This document shows, piece after piece, positions 36,235 to 45,032 of a DNA stretch of 64,000 nt. Within the stretch, counting starts at the first letter, position 1, and each line of letters opens with the position of its first letter. Origin of the DNA: Niameybacter massiliensis (GTDB taxonomy: Bacteria; Bacillota; Clostridia; Lachnospirales; Cellulosilyticaceae); contig NZ_LN875035.1 of assembly GCF_001282685.1 (NCBI RefSeq), positions 571,001 through 635,000 of the forward strand. The letters are read 5' to 3'. The position numbers and the translations under genes were made by a program. Below the pieces are notes generated by a model, which was not told the origin of the DNA, made no database searches, and saw only the letters and a program-made list of their open reading frames with translations.

Positions 36235-36771
36235 TTATTTAGAATACCTCAATAAATTTTCTACCGCAAGTAATCCAGCTATTGTCTTACTATCACAGAT
36301 TTCTCCCTTAAAAATCATCTCTACTGCTTTTGTAATCGGATAGGTTACAACTTCAATATATTCATCTTCATCCAAGTTTTGTTTACCTACTTGTAATTGT
36401 TCTGCCATATATAAGTGTAGACGCTCATCACTAAATCCTACAGCAGTAAACATACTACAAATTTTAGTCATTCTTCCCGCCTTAAAGCCAATCTCTTCTT
36501 CTAGTTCTCGTTTAGCACATTCAAGAGGGTCTTCACCTTTTTCAAGTTTACCTGCTGGGATTTCTAATACATAACCATCTTTAGCATTTCTATATTGTTT
36601 AACTAAAATAACTTCTTTATTTTCTGTGATAGGTACAACTGCCGATGCCCCATTATGTACAACTAAGTCCCACTGTGCTACCGAGCCATCGTCAAATAGG
36701 ATTTCATCTTGTACAATCGTAAATATTTTCCCTTTATAGACTTCTTTACGTCCAATACGTTTAGCCCCCAT
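36235..36771 (-). CDS. nudF: ADP-ribose pyrophosphatase (Nudix hydrolase)
   Basis: Hydrolyses ADP-ribose to AMP and ribose 5-phosphate. The complete Nudix box lies at residues 74-96 (G74, E80, REL at 88-90, EE at 92-93, G95). The 178-residue length and the MGAKRIGRKEVYKGKIFTI start fit the NudF/YqkG group. ATG behind AGGAGG. It is nine bases from proC and next to spoIIM. Confidence 0.92.
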   Translation of the reverse strand: MGAKRIGRKEVYKGKIFTIVQDEILFDDGSVAQWDLVVHNGASAVVPITENKEVILVKQYRNAKDGYVLEIPAGKLEKGEDPLECAKRELEEEIGFKAGRMTKICSMFTAVGFSDERLHLYMAEQLQVGKQNLDEDEYIEVVTYPITKAVEMIFKGEICDSKTIAGLLAVENLLRYSK

Positions 36772-36780
36772 GATTACCTC

Positions 36781-37572
36781 CTAACTCATACGATTAGCTT
36801 TATCGAAACACGCGCTCATGCCACTTATAACACTATTTCTAAAGCCCGTTTCTTCTAATTTTGCTACTGCTTCAATGGTTGTTCCACCTGGTGAGGTTAC
36901 AGCATCTTTTAAAACTGCTGGATGTTCTTTAGTCTCTAACACCATCTCACATGCTCCTTTAATAGAGAGTGCAGCCATTTCATAAGCCATTTGTCTAGGC
37001 ACACCAAAGCGCACAGCCGCATCTGCCATGGCTTCAATAAACATATAACCATATGCAGGTGATGATCCTGATAATGCAACGATTGCATTCATCTGATTTT
37101 CTACTATTTTGAAACTACGTCCAAAGGCGTTAAATCTTGATTCTATGGTTTCAATTTCTTCTTTTGAAATCACACCTTCTTCAAAACAGTATGCTGTAAC
37201 ACCTTCTCCTACTAAAGCTGGTGTATTTGGCATGGTACGTATTATTTTTTTATGACCTGCTAAAAGTGTCTGCATCTTATTAATACTTACACCAGGCGCT
37301 ACAGTTATAATAACCTGTTCTTCATTTAATAGTTCTTTGATTTGGCTACATACTATTTCATAATATTGTGGCTTCACACTAAGAATAATAATATCTGTTT
37401 GTTTAACCAATTCTTCTACAGATGTACAGCCTATAATACGCGTTGCATCAAACTTGTTATATTGATTGCTATCTACATCAAATAGAGCCACTTTCTCTTC
37501 AAAATATTTAGTAATAGCACCAATCATTGCACCACCCATATTCCCAACACCAATAAATCCAAATCGTTTCAT
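36781..37572 (-). CDS. proC: Pyrroline-5-carboxylate reductase
   Basis: Last step of proline synthesis; reduces pyrroline-5-carboxylate with NAD(P)H. N-terminal Rossmann motif FIGVGNMGGAM (about 5-15), an RTMPNTPALVGEG stretch, and the signature near the C-terminus (VTSPGGTTIEAVAKLEETGF). The 263-residue length is typical. It is first of a proC-nudF-spoIIM set and diverges from nfeD. Confidence 0.96.
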   Translation of the reverse strand: MKRFGFIGVGNMGGAMIGAITKYFEEKVALFDVDSNQYNKFDATRIIGCTSVEELVKQTDIIILSVKPQYYEIVCSQIKELLNEEQVIITVAPGVSINKMQTLLAGHKKIIRTMPNTPALVGEGVTAYCFEEGVISKEEIETIESRFNAFGRSFKIVENQMNAIVALSGSSPAYGYMFIEAMADAAVRFGVPRQMAYEMAALSIKGACEMVLETKEHPAVLKDAVTSPGGTTIEAVAKLEETGFRNSVISGMSACFDKANRMS

Positions 37573-37598
37573 GACTTACCTCTTTCCTTAACTTTATT

Positions 37599-37626
37599 TT
37601 GAATATTCTTATACTTATGTTATAAT
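37599..37626 (+). promoter_or_regulatory. Extended -10 sigma-A promoter of nfeD-SPFH
   Basis: Plus strand TTGAAT (37599-37604), a 16-base spacer that ends in TGT, and a perfect TATAAT (37621-37626), giving the TGnTATAAT extended -10. It is about 75 bases before nfeD. Confidence 0.8.
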
Positions 37627-37630
37627 TTAC

Positions 37631-37659
37631 AGTATAATACGTTTCTATTGCGTACAATT
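37631..37659 (-). promoter_or_regulatory. Probable sigma-A promoter of proC
   Basis: Minus strand AATTGT (37654-37659), 17-base spacer, TATACT (37631-37636). A better -35 hexamer TTGTAC is present but at only 15 bases. It lies nose to nose with the nfeD promoter, the two -10 boxes being four bases apart. Confidence 0.5.
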
Positions 37660-37700
37660 TTATTATAACATTGTACAGCCCAAATGAAAGGAGTGATTTT

Positions 37701-38171
37701 ATGTGGCTTATGTGGCTTGTCATAGGAATCATCTTTGCAATCGCAGAAATGATTAATAGCGGATTCTTTCTCATCTGGTTTACTGTTGGTGCCCTTGCTG
37801 CACTTATAACTTCACTTATCACTTCAAATGTTGCCATTCAACTTATTGTCTTTCTTACCATTTCTATTTTATTATTACTTACCTTAACAAAATACTGCAC
37901 AGCTCATTTTTCTAAAAGAGATGCTATTGCTACGAATATCGATGCTCTTATTGGAAAGACCGGTACTGTACTAGAAGCGATCGGTGAGCATGCTACAGAT
38001 GTAGGTCAAGTTAAACTAGATGGTGAAATCTGGAGTGCCATCTCAAGCAATGATTTACCTATAAAAAAAGGTTCAAAAGTAATCATTGATGAAATTCGTG
38101 GTGTACGATTAGTCGTTCACGCAGTACCAGTTGACTCTAACTCTACTAACCCTAATATGGAACAAATGTAA
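37701..38171 (+). CDS. NfeD-family membrane protein
   Basis: Short-form NfeD protein of 156 residues. Three membrane helices (about 2-22, 25-45, 48-68) and a C-terminal OB-fold domain (about 85-150, with GKTGTVLEAIG and VKLDGEIWSAIS). It works with SPFH proteins in membrane microdomains; the short form lacks the serine protease domain. The open frame extends 10 codons upstream, but the ATG at 37701 has AAAGGAG eight bases before it. It is paired with the SPFH gene 59 bases downstream. Confidence 0.93.
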   Translation: MWLMWLVIGIIFAIAEMINSGFFLIWFTVGALAALITSLITSNVAIQLIVFLTISILLLLTLTKYCTAHFSKRDAIATNIDALIGKTGTVLEAIGEHATDVGQVKLDGEIWSAISSNDLPIKKGSKVIIDEIRGVRLVVHAVPVDSNSTNPNMEQM

Positions 38172-38230
38172 AACCTATAAAAGTATAGCTTAATAAACTT
38201 AATTTTTTACTATTCTTAGGAGGTTTAATC

Positions 38231-39169
38231 ATGCCATTAACGATCGGTCTTATTATTTTAGTTCTCTTTATTTTAGTTATTACCTTAAGTTCTATCAAAA
38301 TCATCAAACAATCTAGTGTAGGCATTGTGATGCGACTCGGGAAGTTTAGCCGCAAAGCAGAGACAGGAGTCAACTTTATTTTACCTTTTATTGAAAGAAT
38401 CTATACGATCGTTGATTTGAGAGAGTCTGTCTTAGATTTCCCACCTCAGCCTGTTATTACAAAAGATAATGTTACAATGCAAATTGACACTGTTGTTTAT
38501 TACAAAGTAACTGATCCTGTAAACTTTATTTTTGAAATTGCCAATCCACTTAGTGCTATCGAAAATTTAACAGCTACTACACTTAGAAATATTATTGGTG
38601 AATTAGATTTAGATGAGACACTTACTTCTCGTGATGTAGTCAATACTAAACTACGTGCCATTCTTGATGAGGCAACTGATAAATGGGGAATCAAAGTAAA
38701 CCGTGTAGAATTAAAAAACATCCTCCCTCCTCGAGATATTCAAGATGCTATGGAAAAGCAGATGCGTGCTGAACGCCAAAGAAGAGAAGCGGTACTGCGT
38801 GCTGAAGGTGAAAAAGCTGCTGCTATCTTAGAAGCGGAAGGAAATAAAGAGTCTGCTATTTTACGAGCTGAAGCAGAGAAAGAAGCCCTTATCCATGCAG
38901 CAGAAGGCCAACGCCAGGCATCTATCTTAAAAGCACAAGGCGAAGCTGAAGCGATTCTTCAAATTCAAAATGCTAAAGCTGAAGGTACAAAGGCGATTCT
39001 ACTTGCCATGAAAGATGCTGGTGTAGATGACCAAGTCCTTGCACTACGTTCTATGGAAGCACTAGAAAAAATTGCTGAAGGTGATGCAAGTAAATTGATT
39101 CTTCCATCAGATGCTGTTAACTTCTTAGGTACCTTTAAAGGAATCAAAGAAGTTATGTCTGATCAATAA
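38231..39169 (+). CDS. SPFH/stomatin-family membrane scaffold protein (QmcA-like)
   Basis: A 312-residue protein with an N-terminal membrane helix (about 3-22), an SPFH domain (about 27-185: VGIVMRLGKF, LDFPPQPVITKDNV, RDIQDAMEKQMRAERQRRE) and an Ala/Glu-rich coiled coil (about 186-260) with repeated EAEGxKE/AEGQ units. Such paraslipin-type proteins make oligomeric rings in the membrane and pair with NfeD. ATG behind AGGAGG. Followed by a strong hairpin. Confidence 0.95.
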   Translation: MPLTIGLIILVLFILVITLSSIKIIKQSSVGIVMRLGKFSRKAETGVNFILPFIERIYTIVDLRESVLDFPPQPVITKDNVTMQIDTVVYYKVTDPVNFIFEIANPLSAIENLTATTLRNIIGELDLDETLTSRDVVNTKLRAILDEATDKWGIKVNRVELKNILPPRDIQDAMEKQMRAERQRREAVLRAEGEKAAAILEAEGNKESAILRAEAEKEALIHAAEGQRQASILKAQGEAEAILQIQNAKAEGTKAILLAMKDAGVDDQVLALRSMEALEKIAEGDASKLILPSDAVNFLGTFKGIKEVMSDQ

Positions 39170-39183
39170 TTTTTCTCTCAAAC

Positions 39184-39232
39184 AAATAGTAAGAGCCCTA
39201 TAACAAGTATTGTTATAGGGCTCTTACTATTT
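39184..39232. terminator. Bidirectional terminator between SPFH gene and purB
   Basis: Perfect 22-base inverted repeat with a five-base loop, with A-rich and T-rich outer ends. It sits between convergent genes, 14 bases after the SPFH stop on plus and eight bases after the purB stop on minus, and serves both. Confidence 0.92.
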
Positions 39233-39240
39233 AATTCATA

Positions 39241-40671
39241 TTAAACGCGTACTTCACCTTCACGCCCAAGTACATTTTGATTTGCATCAAGTAGTGGACG
39301 AATCACTTCACCAATAAAATCTTCAACTTGCATGCTTGCACATCCAATAAAGTTCTCTGGTTTTAAAATACCACGCAGTTCTTCTTCTGACATTTTGAAA
39401 GTACCATCTGCTAAAATACGTTCAATTAAATCATTTGGTCTACCATGTTCTTTTACTTCTTTAGCCGCTTCCATAGAAAGTACACGAATTTTTTCATGAA
39501 GTTCTTGGCGGTCACCCCCACGTTTTACACCTTCCATTAAGATTACTTCTGTTGCCATAAATGGAAGCTCACTTAAAATACGTGTTTCAATAACTTTTGG
39601 ATAAACAACCATTCCATCTGCTACATTCATATAAGTTTCTAAAATAGCATCGATTGCTAAAAAGGCTTCAGATACAGCAAGACGTTTATTCGCACTATCG
39701 TCTAGTGTTCTTTCAAACCATTGTGTTGAAGATGTAATCGCTGGATTAAGTGCATCACAGATTACAAAGCGCGCTAGTGCACTTATACGTTCACTACGCA
39801 TTGGATTACGTTTGTATGCCATTGCTGAAGAACCTATTTGATTTTTTTCGAAAGGTTCTTCTACTTCTTTTAAATTTTGAAGTAAACGAATATCATTACT
39901 AAATTTATAAGCTGACTGAGCAATTTGACTAAGAACATTTAAAATTTGACTATCTATTTTTCTTGTATAAGTTTGACCTGTTACAGGAAATACTTCTTCA
40001 TAACCTAATTTATTCGCAATACGCTTATCTAGTTCTTTAACTTTGCTATAATCTCCTTCAAATAAATTAAGGAAAGTTGCTTGAGTACCTGTTGTACCTT
40101 TTGCGCCTCTAAGTCGTTTCCCAGCTAAAAGATGATCTATTTCTTCTAAATCTAACCAAAGCTCTTGAAGCCATAAAGTAGCTCTCTTACCTACTGTTGT
40201 AAGCTGAGCTGGTTGGAAATGTGTAAACCCTAAAGTTGGAAGGTCTTTATATTTAAGTGCAAATTGTGTAAGTTTCTCCATTACATTTAAAACTTTAGTA
40301 CGTAAAAGTTCTAAAGCTTCATACATAATAATCAAATCTGTATTATCGCCTACATAACAGCTTGTTGCACCTAAATGTATAATAGGCATCGCACTTGTAG
40401 CTTGTTCTCCATAAGCATGCACATGAGCCATTACATCATGACGCACTTTTTTCTCCCATGCATCTGCAACATCGTAGTTAATGGTATCCATATAACGTTT
40501 CATTTCTTCAAGCTGTTCATCTGTAATTGCTAGACCTAACTCTTTTTCTGTTTCTGCAAGAGTCACCCATAATTTACGCCATGTTTTAAATTTTTTATCC
40601 TCAGAAAATAAATAAAGCATTTCGCGACTTGCATAGCGACCTGCTAAAGGACTTTGATAAGTATCTCTCAT
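39241..40671 (-). CDS. purB: Adenylosuccinate lyase
   Basis: Catalyses two steps of purine synthesis (SAICAR to AICAR, adenylosuccinate to AMP). The fumarase/lyase signature reads GSSAMAYKRNPMRSE, with catalytic loop residues near 285-300, and TSAMPIIHLGATSCYVGDN holds another active-site stretch. At 476 residues it belongs to the longer PurB group. The frame is open 13 codons further, but the promoter's expected transcription start is at about 40711, and AGAGGAAG precedes the ATG at 40671, so this start is chosen. Confidence 0.96.
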   Translation of the reverse strand: MRDTYQSPLAGRYASREMLYLFSEDKKFKTWRKLWVTLAETEKELGLAITDEQLEEMKRYMDTINYDVADAWEKKVRHDVMAHVHAYGEQATSAMPIIHLGATSCYVGDNTDLIIMYEALELLRTKVLNVMEKLTQFALKYKDLPTLGFTHFQPAQLTTVGKRATLWLQELWLDLEEIDHLLAGKRLRGAKGTTGTQATFLNLFEGDYSKVKELDKRIANKLGYEEVFPVTGQTYTRKIDSQILNVLSQIAQSAYKFSNDIRLLQNLKEVEEPFEKNQIGSSAMAYKRNPMRSERISALARFVICDALNPAITSSTQWFERTLDDSANKRLAVSEAFLAIDAILETYMNVADGMVVYPKVIETRILSELPFMATEVILMEGVKRGGDRQELHEKIRVLSMEAAKEVKEHGRPNDLIERILADGTFKMSEEELRGILKPENFIGCASMQVEDFIGEVIRPLLDANQNVLGREGEVRV

Positions 40672-40718
40672 ATGCTTCTTCCTCTCTTTCATACGCTCAT
40701 TGCGTCTCATTCACTTAT

Positions 40719-40747
40719 ATTATAATGAATATTTACATGAAACTCAA
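40719..40747 (-). promoter_or_regulatory. Sigma-A promoter of purB
   Basis: Minus strand TTGAGT (40742-40747), 17-base spacer, perfect TATAAT (40719-40724). Its expected start point makes the upstream in-frame ATG codons leaderless, which supports the inner purB start. I saw no PurR box or guanine riboswitch. Confidence 0.82.
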
Positions 40748-40877
40748 TAAAATTCGAACCTTTTATTTATTTTTTTAGTTTTTGTTCACTTTTTAAATTT
40801 TACCTTAAACATCTCTATCTATTTTGCCACCAAATCATCACTCTATAACAACTTACCTTAAACTATTTTCTTACAAT

Positions 40878-40914
40878 AAAAGAGGAAGCCATTTTGAACT
40901 GGCTTCCTCTTTTA
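40878..40914. terminator. Terminator after the aminotransferase gene
   Basis: Fourteen-pair stem AAAAGAGGAAGCCA/TGGCTTCCTCTTTT with an eight-base loop; on the minus strand it ends in TTTT then ATTGTAAG. It lies two bases past the stop codon. It is symmetrical, but no plus-strand gene ends here. Confidence 0.82.
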
Positions 40915-40915
40915 T

Positions 40916-42106
40916 TTATTCCATACACTCTACAAATTTTTTGATACGATCAAGACCTTTTATGATCGCCTCTTCTTTAATGGCATAAGAAAGCCTAATA
41001 CAGTCTGGCGCTCCAAAATCTTGACAAGGTACTACTGCAACATTTTCTGCTTCTAAAATCACTCTAGCAAAGTCTGCAGCTGTTTGAATGACTTCACCAT
41101 TATACTGTTTGCCATAAAGCTTAGATATATTAATAAAACAATAGAATGCACCTTGTGGTTTAATCAAATTAAAACCTTCAATTTCATTTAACCCTTCATA
41201 CATTAATTTACATCTTTCTTCAAATACCTTTACCATGTTTCTAGCAAAGTCTTGACTTAAATCAAGGGCTGCTTCTGCTGCTTTTTGCGCAATAGAGTTG
41301 GGGTTAGATGTTGCATGACTCTGAATATTCCCCGCAGCTTTTGCAACTTCAAGAGGTGCTGCAATATAACCTATTCTCCACCCTGTCATTGCATGGCTTT
41401 TTGATAAACCATTTATCGTAATAGTATGTTTATAAATTTCATCTGATAGTGAAGCAATACATGTATGCTCAGCACCATCATAAACTAAATATTCATAGAT
41501 TTCATCTGAAACAATCCATAAGTCATGTTTAACAGCCATTTCAGCAATAGCTTTAATTTCTTCTCTTGTATATACAACCCCTGTTGGATTTGAAGGAGAA
41601 TTTAAAACAATAGCTCGAGTATTAGGACCTATTGCAGCTTCTAGTGCCTCTGGCTTTAACTTATAGCCTTCTTCTTGAAGTGTATAAACTATTTTAGGTT
41701 CTCCGTAAGCCATCTTAATCATTTCTGGATAGCTCAACCAAAATGGTGCAGGTATAAGCACTTCATCTCCAGGATTTAATATGGCCATAAAAGTATTCAC
41801 CAAAGAATGTTTTGCTCCATTATTAACCACAATTTGTTCTGGTGTATAACTTACATTATTTTCAACCTGCAATTTATGAGCAATGGCCTTTCTTAAACTT
41901 ATGATTCCTGATGCAGGTGTATATTTCGTAAATCCTTCTTCAATGGCACGAATTGCTGCCTCTTTAATATAATCTGGTGTATCAAAATCCGGTTCACCTG
42001 CACCAAATCCTACAACATCTATTCCTTCAGCCTTCATAGCATTAGCTTTAGCTGTAATGGCTAATGTCGAAGAAGGTGCTATACTACTTGCTAATCTAGA
42101 AATCAT
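40916..42106 (-). CDS. Class I pyridoxal-phosphate aminotransferase (aspartate type)
   Basis: Transfers amino groups, probably between aspartate and 2-oxoglutarate. The PLP lysine is K236 in GLSKSHAMTGWR; NSPSNPTGVVY (about 169-179), SDEIYEYLVYDG and the C-terminal RLSYA arginine are conserved. The 396-residue length fits the 1b aspartate aminotransferase group. A GTG five codons upstream overlaps the GGAGG site, so the ATG at 42106 is chosen. It is a single-gene unit with its own promoter and terminator. Substrate (aspartate or related) is inferred from likeness to AspB-type enzymes. Confidence 0.9.
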   Translation of the reverse strand: MISRLASSIAPSSTLAITAKANAMKAEGIDVVGFGAGEPDFDTPDYIKEAAIRAIEEGFTKYTPASGIISLRKAIAHKLQVENNVSYTPEQIVVNNGAKHSLVNTFMAILNPGDEVLIPAPFWLSYPEMIKMAYGEPKIVYTLQEEGYKLKPEALEAAIGPNTRAIVLNSPSNPTGVVYTREEIKAIAEMAVKHDLWIVSDEIYEYLVYDGAEHTCIASLSDEIYKHTITINGLSKSHAMTGWRIGYIAAPLEVAKAAGNIQSHATSNPNSIAQKAAEAALDLSQDFARNMVKVFEERCKLMYEGLNEIEGFNLIKPQGAFYCFINISKLYGKQYNGEVIQTAADFARVILEAENVAVVPCQDFGAPDCIRLSYAIKEEAIIKGLDRIKKFVECME

Positions 42107-42144
42107 ACTATCATCCTCCACTTAGTTTTTGAAATATTAGTATC

Positions 42145-42173
42145 ATTATAATTTATTTGTCTGACTTTTGCAA
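42145..42173 (-). promoter_or_regulatory. Sigma-A promoter of the aminotransferase gene
   Basis: Minus strand TTGCAA (42168-42173), 17-base spacer, perfect TATAAT (42145-42150), about 38 bases before the start codon. The rest of the 305-base gap to rny is very AT-rich; I see only this promoter and the rny terminator in it. Confidence 0.78.
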
Positions 42174-42379
42174 GATTCATTTTTAATCTTTCATTTAGTA
42201 GCTTAATATTATTTTATTCATTAATCTTTTTTTTGTTCTATATGCTTAATCTTTTATTTCAACTTTAATGATTCTTAACTTAAGTAAACAAGCTTATCGT
42301 ATGTTTCTTTTTATTTTTGTTTATTCTGTGCAATAAAAATGTATAATGGATTCATTTTTATGTAGATACTTAAATAAAT

Positions 42380-42413
42380 AAAAGAAGAGGTGTCACTAGA
42401 CACCTCTTCTTTT
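42380..42413. terminator. Terminator after rny
   Basis: Perfect 15-pair stem AAAAGAAGAGGTGTC/GACACCTCTTCTTTT with a four-base loop, flanked by A- and T-rich ends. It overlaps the rny stop codon by two bases. Confidence 0.88.
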
Positions 42414-43947
42414 ATTTTGCGTACTCTGTTGCACGCGTCTCTCTTATGATGCTTACTTTTATTTGACCTGGATATTCAAGATCCTTTTCGATCTGTTTTG
42501 TAACTTCTCTTGCTAGAAGTACAAGTCCTTCGTCATCTACCTCTTCAGGAACAACCATAATACGCACTTCACGACCTGCTTGAATTGCAAAGGATTTATC
42601 AACACCTTTAAATGACGTTGCAATTTCTTCAAGTTTTTGTAAACGTTTAATGTATGTTTCTAAAGTTTCACGACGTGCGCCTGGACGTGCAGCAGAAATA
42701 GTATCTGCAGCTTGTACAATAACTGCAATAGCTGTTTCTTGATCTACATCACCATGATGTGCTTCAACAGCATTAATAACCACTGCATTTTCACCATATT
42801 TACGGCAAAGGTTTGCACCAATGCTTACATGTGAACCTTCTACTTCATAGTCAACAGATTTACCTATATCATGAAGTAAACCAGCACGTTTTGCAAGGCG
42901 AATATCTAAACCTAATTCTCCTGCAATAAGACCTGCTAAGTTTGAAACTTCAATAGAATGTCTAAGTACATTTTGTCCATAACTTGTCCTGAACTTCATC
43001 TTACCAAGTAAACGAATAAGTTCTGGATGAAGCCCATGTACCCCTGTTTCAAATGTAGCTGCTTCCCCTTCTTCGCGAATAAGGACCTCAACTTCTTTAC
43101 GTGCTTTTTCTACCATTTCTTCAATACGTGCTGGATGGATACGTCCATCTACAATGAGTTTTTCAAGGGCAATCCTTGCAATCTCACGACGGATTGGATC
43201 AAATCCTGATAAAATAACCGCTTCTGGTGTATCATCAATAATAAGATCAATACCTGTTAATGTTTCTAAAGTACGAATATTACGACCTTCACGACCAATA
43301 ATACGTCCTTTCATCTCATCATTAGGTAATGGAACAACGGATACTGTTGTATCCACAACATGGTCTGCTGCACACTTTTGAATAGCATTCGTAAGGATTT
43401 CTTTTGCCTTTTTGTCAGCTTCCATTTTTGTTTTTGCTTCAACTTCTTTAATAAGAAGTGCTGACTCATGTTTTACTTCATCTTCGATGGTCTTAAGAAG
43501 ATATTGTTTTGCAGCCTCTGATGTAAGTCCTGAAATACGTTCTAGTTCATCTAACTGCTTTCTCTCAATTTCTTCAATTTGTAGCTTAGTTTTTTCAATT
43601 TTATCTAATCTCACTTGAAGCTGTTCTTCTTTCTGTTCAAATTGATTAGATTTTTTATCAAGTACTTCTTCTTTTTGTACTAAACGTCTCTCTAGCTGAT
43701 GCAATTCACTTCTACGTTCTTTTACTTCTTTGTCTAATTCATTTTTAACTTTAATATTCTCTTCTTTTGCTTCTAAAAGCATTTCTCTCTTTTTAGCTTC
43801 CCCAGTCTTTATAGCATCATCTATGACTTTTCGCGCTTTTTCTTCTGCTGAACCAATTTGCGCTTCTGCGATACGTTTTCTATAAAGAATGCCTGCTGCA
43901 AAGCATAATATTCCAACTACAATACTAATCAGTACGACCATAATCAC
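42412..43947 (-). CDS. rny: Ribonuclease Y
   Basis: Membrane-bound endonuclease that starts mRNA decay. N-terminal membrane helix, long coiled coil (about 30-200), KH domain (about 205-270, with [12 protein letters not shown]), and HD domain (about 330-430) with LLHDIGK and VEAHHGD. The end coordinate uses the first standard codon, GTG (ATG two codons later), but neither has a ribosome binding site; a strong GGAGGTGG lies further up, ten bases before an in-frame ATA at 43971. The true N-terminus may therefore be eight residues longer. It has its own promoter after recX. Confidence 0.93.
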   Translation of the reverse strand: MIMVVLISIVVGILCFAAGILYRKRIAEAQIGSAEEKARKVIDDAIKTGEAKKREMLLEAKEENIKVKNELDKEVKERRSELHQLERRLVQKEEVLDKKSNQFEQKEEQLQVRLDKIEKTKLQIEEIERKQLDELERISGLTSEAAKQYLLKTIEDEVKHESALLIKEVEAKTKMEADKKAKEILTNAIQKCAADHVVDTTVSVVPLPNDEMKGRIIGREGRNIRTLETLTGIDLIIDDTPEAVILSGFDPIRREIARIALEKLIVDGRIHPARIEEMVEKARKEVEVLIREEGEAATFETGVHGLHPELIRLLGKMKFRTSYGQNVLRHSIEVSNLAGLIAGELGLDIRLAKRAGLLHDIGKSVDYEVEGSHVSIGANLCRKYGENAVVINAVEAHHGDVDQETAIAVIVQAADTISAARPGARRETLETYIKRLQKLEEIATSFKGVDKSFAIQAGREVRIMVVPEEVDDEGLVLLAREVTKQIEKDLEYPGQIKVSIIRETRATEYAK

Positions 43948-44022
43948 TGTGATTACGGAAACATTATTTATGATATGACCACCTCCCTATTTTTGTGCTA
44001 AAAACGTGCAAATAACAACATA

Positions 44023-44051
44023 ATTGTATAACTTTTTAAAATCACTGTCAA
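44023..44051 (-). promoter_or_regulatory. Sigma-A promoter of rny
   Basis: Minus strand perfect TTGACA (44046-44051), 17-base spacer, TACAAT (44023-44028). It begins nine bases after the recX stop. Confidence 0.82.
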
Positions 44052-44060
44052 GCATTGGCA

Positions 44061-44696
44061 TTAGTCAAACAGCCCCTCATTTTGACGTCGAATGCAACGT
44101 TCTACTGCACTGTAAGAAAAACCACGTGTCAAAATACGATTAATAATTTTTTGTTTGTCTTTATATTCAAGTTCAGAACTATACTTAAACTTATTTAAAA
44201 AGTATAAAATGTTCTCTTCTTCTTCTTCTGCATACTTCTCTTTGTATGTTTCAAGATCACTAACAACAATACCTTTACTATAAAGTTCTGACTGTACTTT
44301 TCTCAAACTTTTATGATTATATTTTACTTTTGAATTCATATAACGCTTGACAAAATTTTCATCATTAATATAGCTATATTTTTTGAGGAAGCTTATAACT
44401 TCTTCGATAATCCATTCGCTATATTCGGCTTTTAATAGTAACATACGCATTTGTTGCTCTGTCTTATCGCCTCTTGCTATGCTGTTAAGTGCACGCATTT
44501 TAGCCTTATCTAATTGAAGTTTAGACATTAAAGCCTCATAACCCGCATTATCCAATACCATTCCTGCTACAAGTCCATACCGTTCAACTGCTTTATTACT
44601 TGCACCAAAAGAAAATTCTCCATTTATATAAACCGAAGAACGGTCTGGATCTTTTTTCTGTGGTTCTATTGCTGTAATTTCATATTTTATATCCAC
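44061..44696 (-). CDS. recX: RecA regulatory protein RecX
   Basis: Binds RecA filaments and limits recombinase activity. The 211-residue helical protein has tandem three-helix repeats, with RALNSIARGDKTEQQMR (about 70-86), SYINDENFVKRYMNSKVK (about 107-124) and a C-terminal RGFSYSAVERCI. Start is GTG and the ribosome binding site is weak, so the start is less certain. It is downstream of recA across 336 bases and a strong terminator, so it is probably not co-transcribed. Confidence 0.93.
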   Translation of the reverse strand: MDIKYEITAIEPQKKDPDRSSVYINGEFSFGASNKAVERYGLVAGMVLDNAGYEALMSKLQLDKAKMRALNSIARGDKTEQQMRMLLLKAEYSEWIIEEVISFLKKYSYINDENFVKRYMNSKVKYNHKSLRKVQSELYSKGIVVSDLETYKEKYAEEEEENILYFLNKFKYSSELEYKDKQKIINRILTRGFSYSAVERCIRRQNEGLFD

Positions 44697-44989
44697 TTTT
44701 TAATCATGCCCACTTTCTTTTATTTTTAAACGTCATTTAAGTATATCCTATAGCCTTCCTATTCAAAAGCCTCACACCCTATTTTATCAACCAGCCATCT
44801 ATCTAGATATTACTTAGATACCATTCCACAGCATTAGTGTACACTGCCAAATACACAAGTTATTTCACTATTATTTGTGAGACCTTCATCATTCCTTTAC
44901 GCTATTTAAAAGTATATTTTTTATGCTCTTACACCCCTTTAAAATACTTCACCTGTTATGTAACATAAGCATAGCACATCTTACAATAG
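44697..44989. other. Intergenic region between recA terminator and recX
   Basis: About 290 bases without a credible gene on either strand. On the minus strand a TATACT box near the recX end has only poor -35 partners (TTTTGA at 17 bases or TTGAAT at 15). I see no LexA box, no stable hairpin and no tRNA. It must contain the recX promoter if recX is not read through from recA. Confidence 0.5.
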
Positions 44990-45031
44990 AAAAAGGTTCT
45001 AACATCCTATATGAGATGTTAGAACCTTTTT
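44990..45031 (-). terminator. Terminator after recA
   Basis: Perfect 17-pair stem AAAAAGGTTCTAACATC/GATGTTAGAACCTTTTT with an eight-base loop, ending on the minus strand in TTTTT then CTATTG. It begins two bases after the recA stop codon. Confidence 0.9.
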
Positions 45032-45032
45032 C

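Noticed and set aside
39184-39232. Perfect 22-base inverted repeat, first considered as an insertion-sequence end or attachment site
   Set aside because: It lies between two convergent genes with A and T tracts on its outer sides and no transposase nearby, so a bidirectional terminator explains it.
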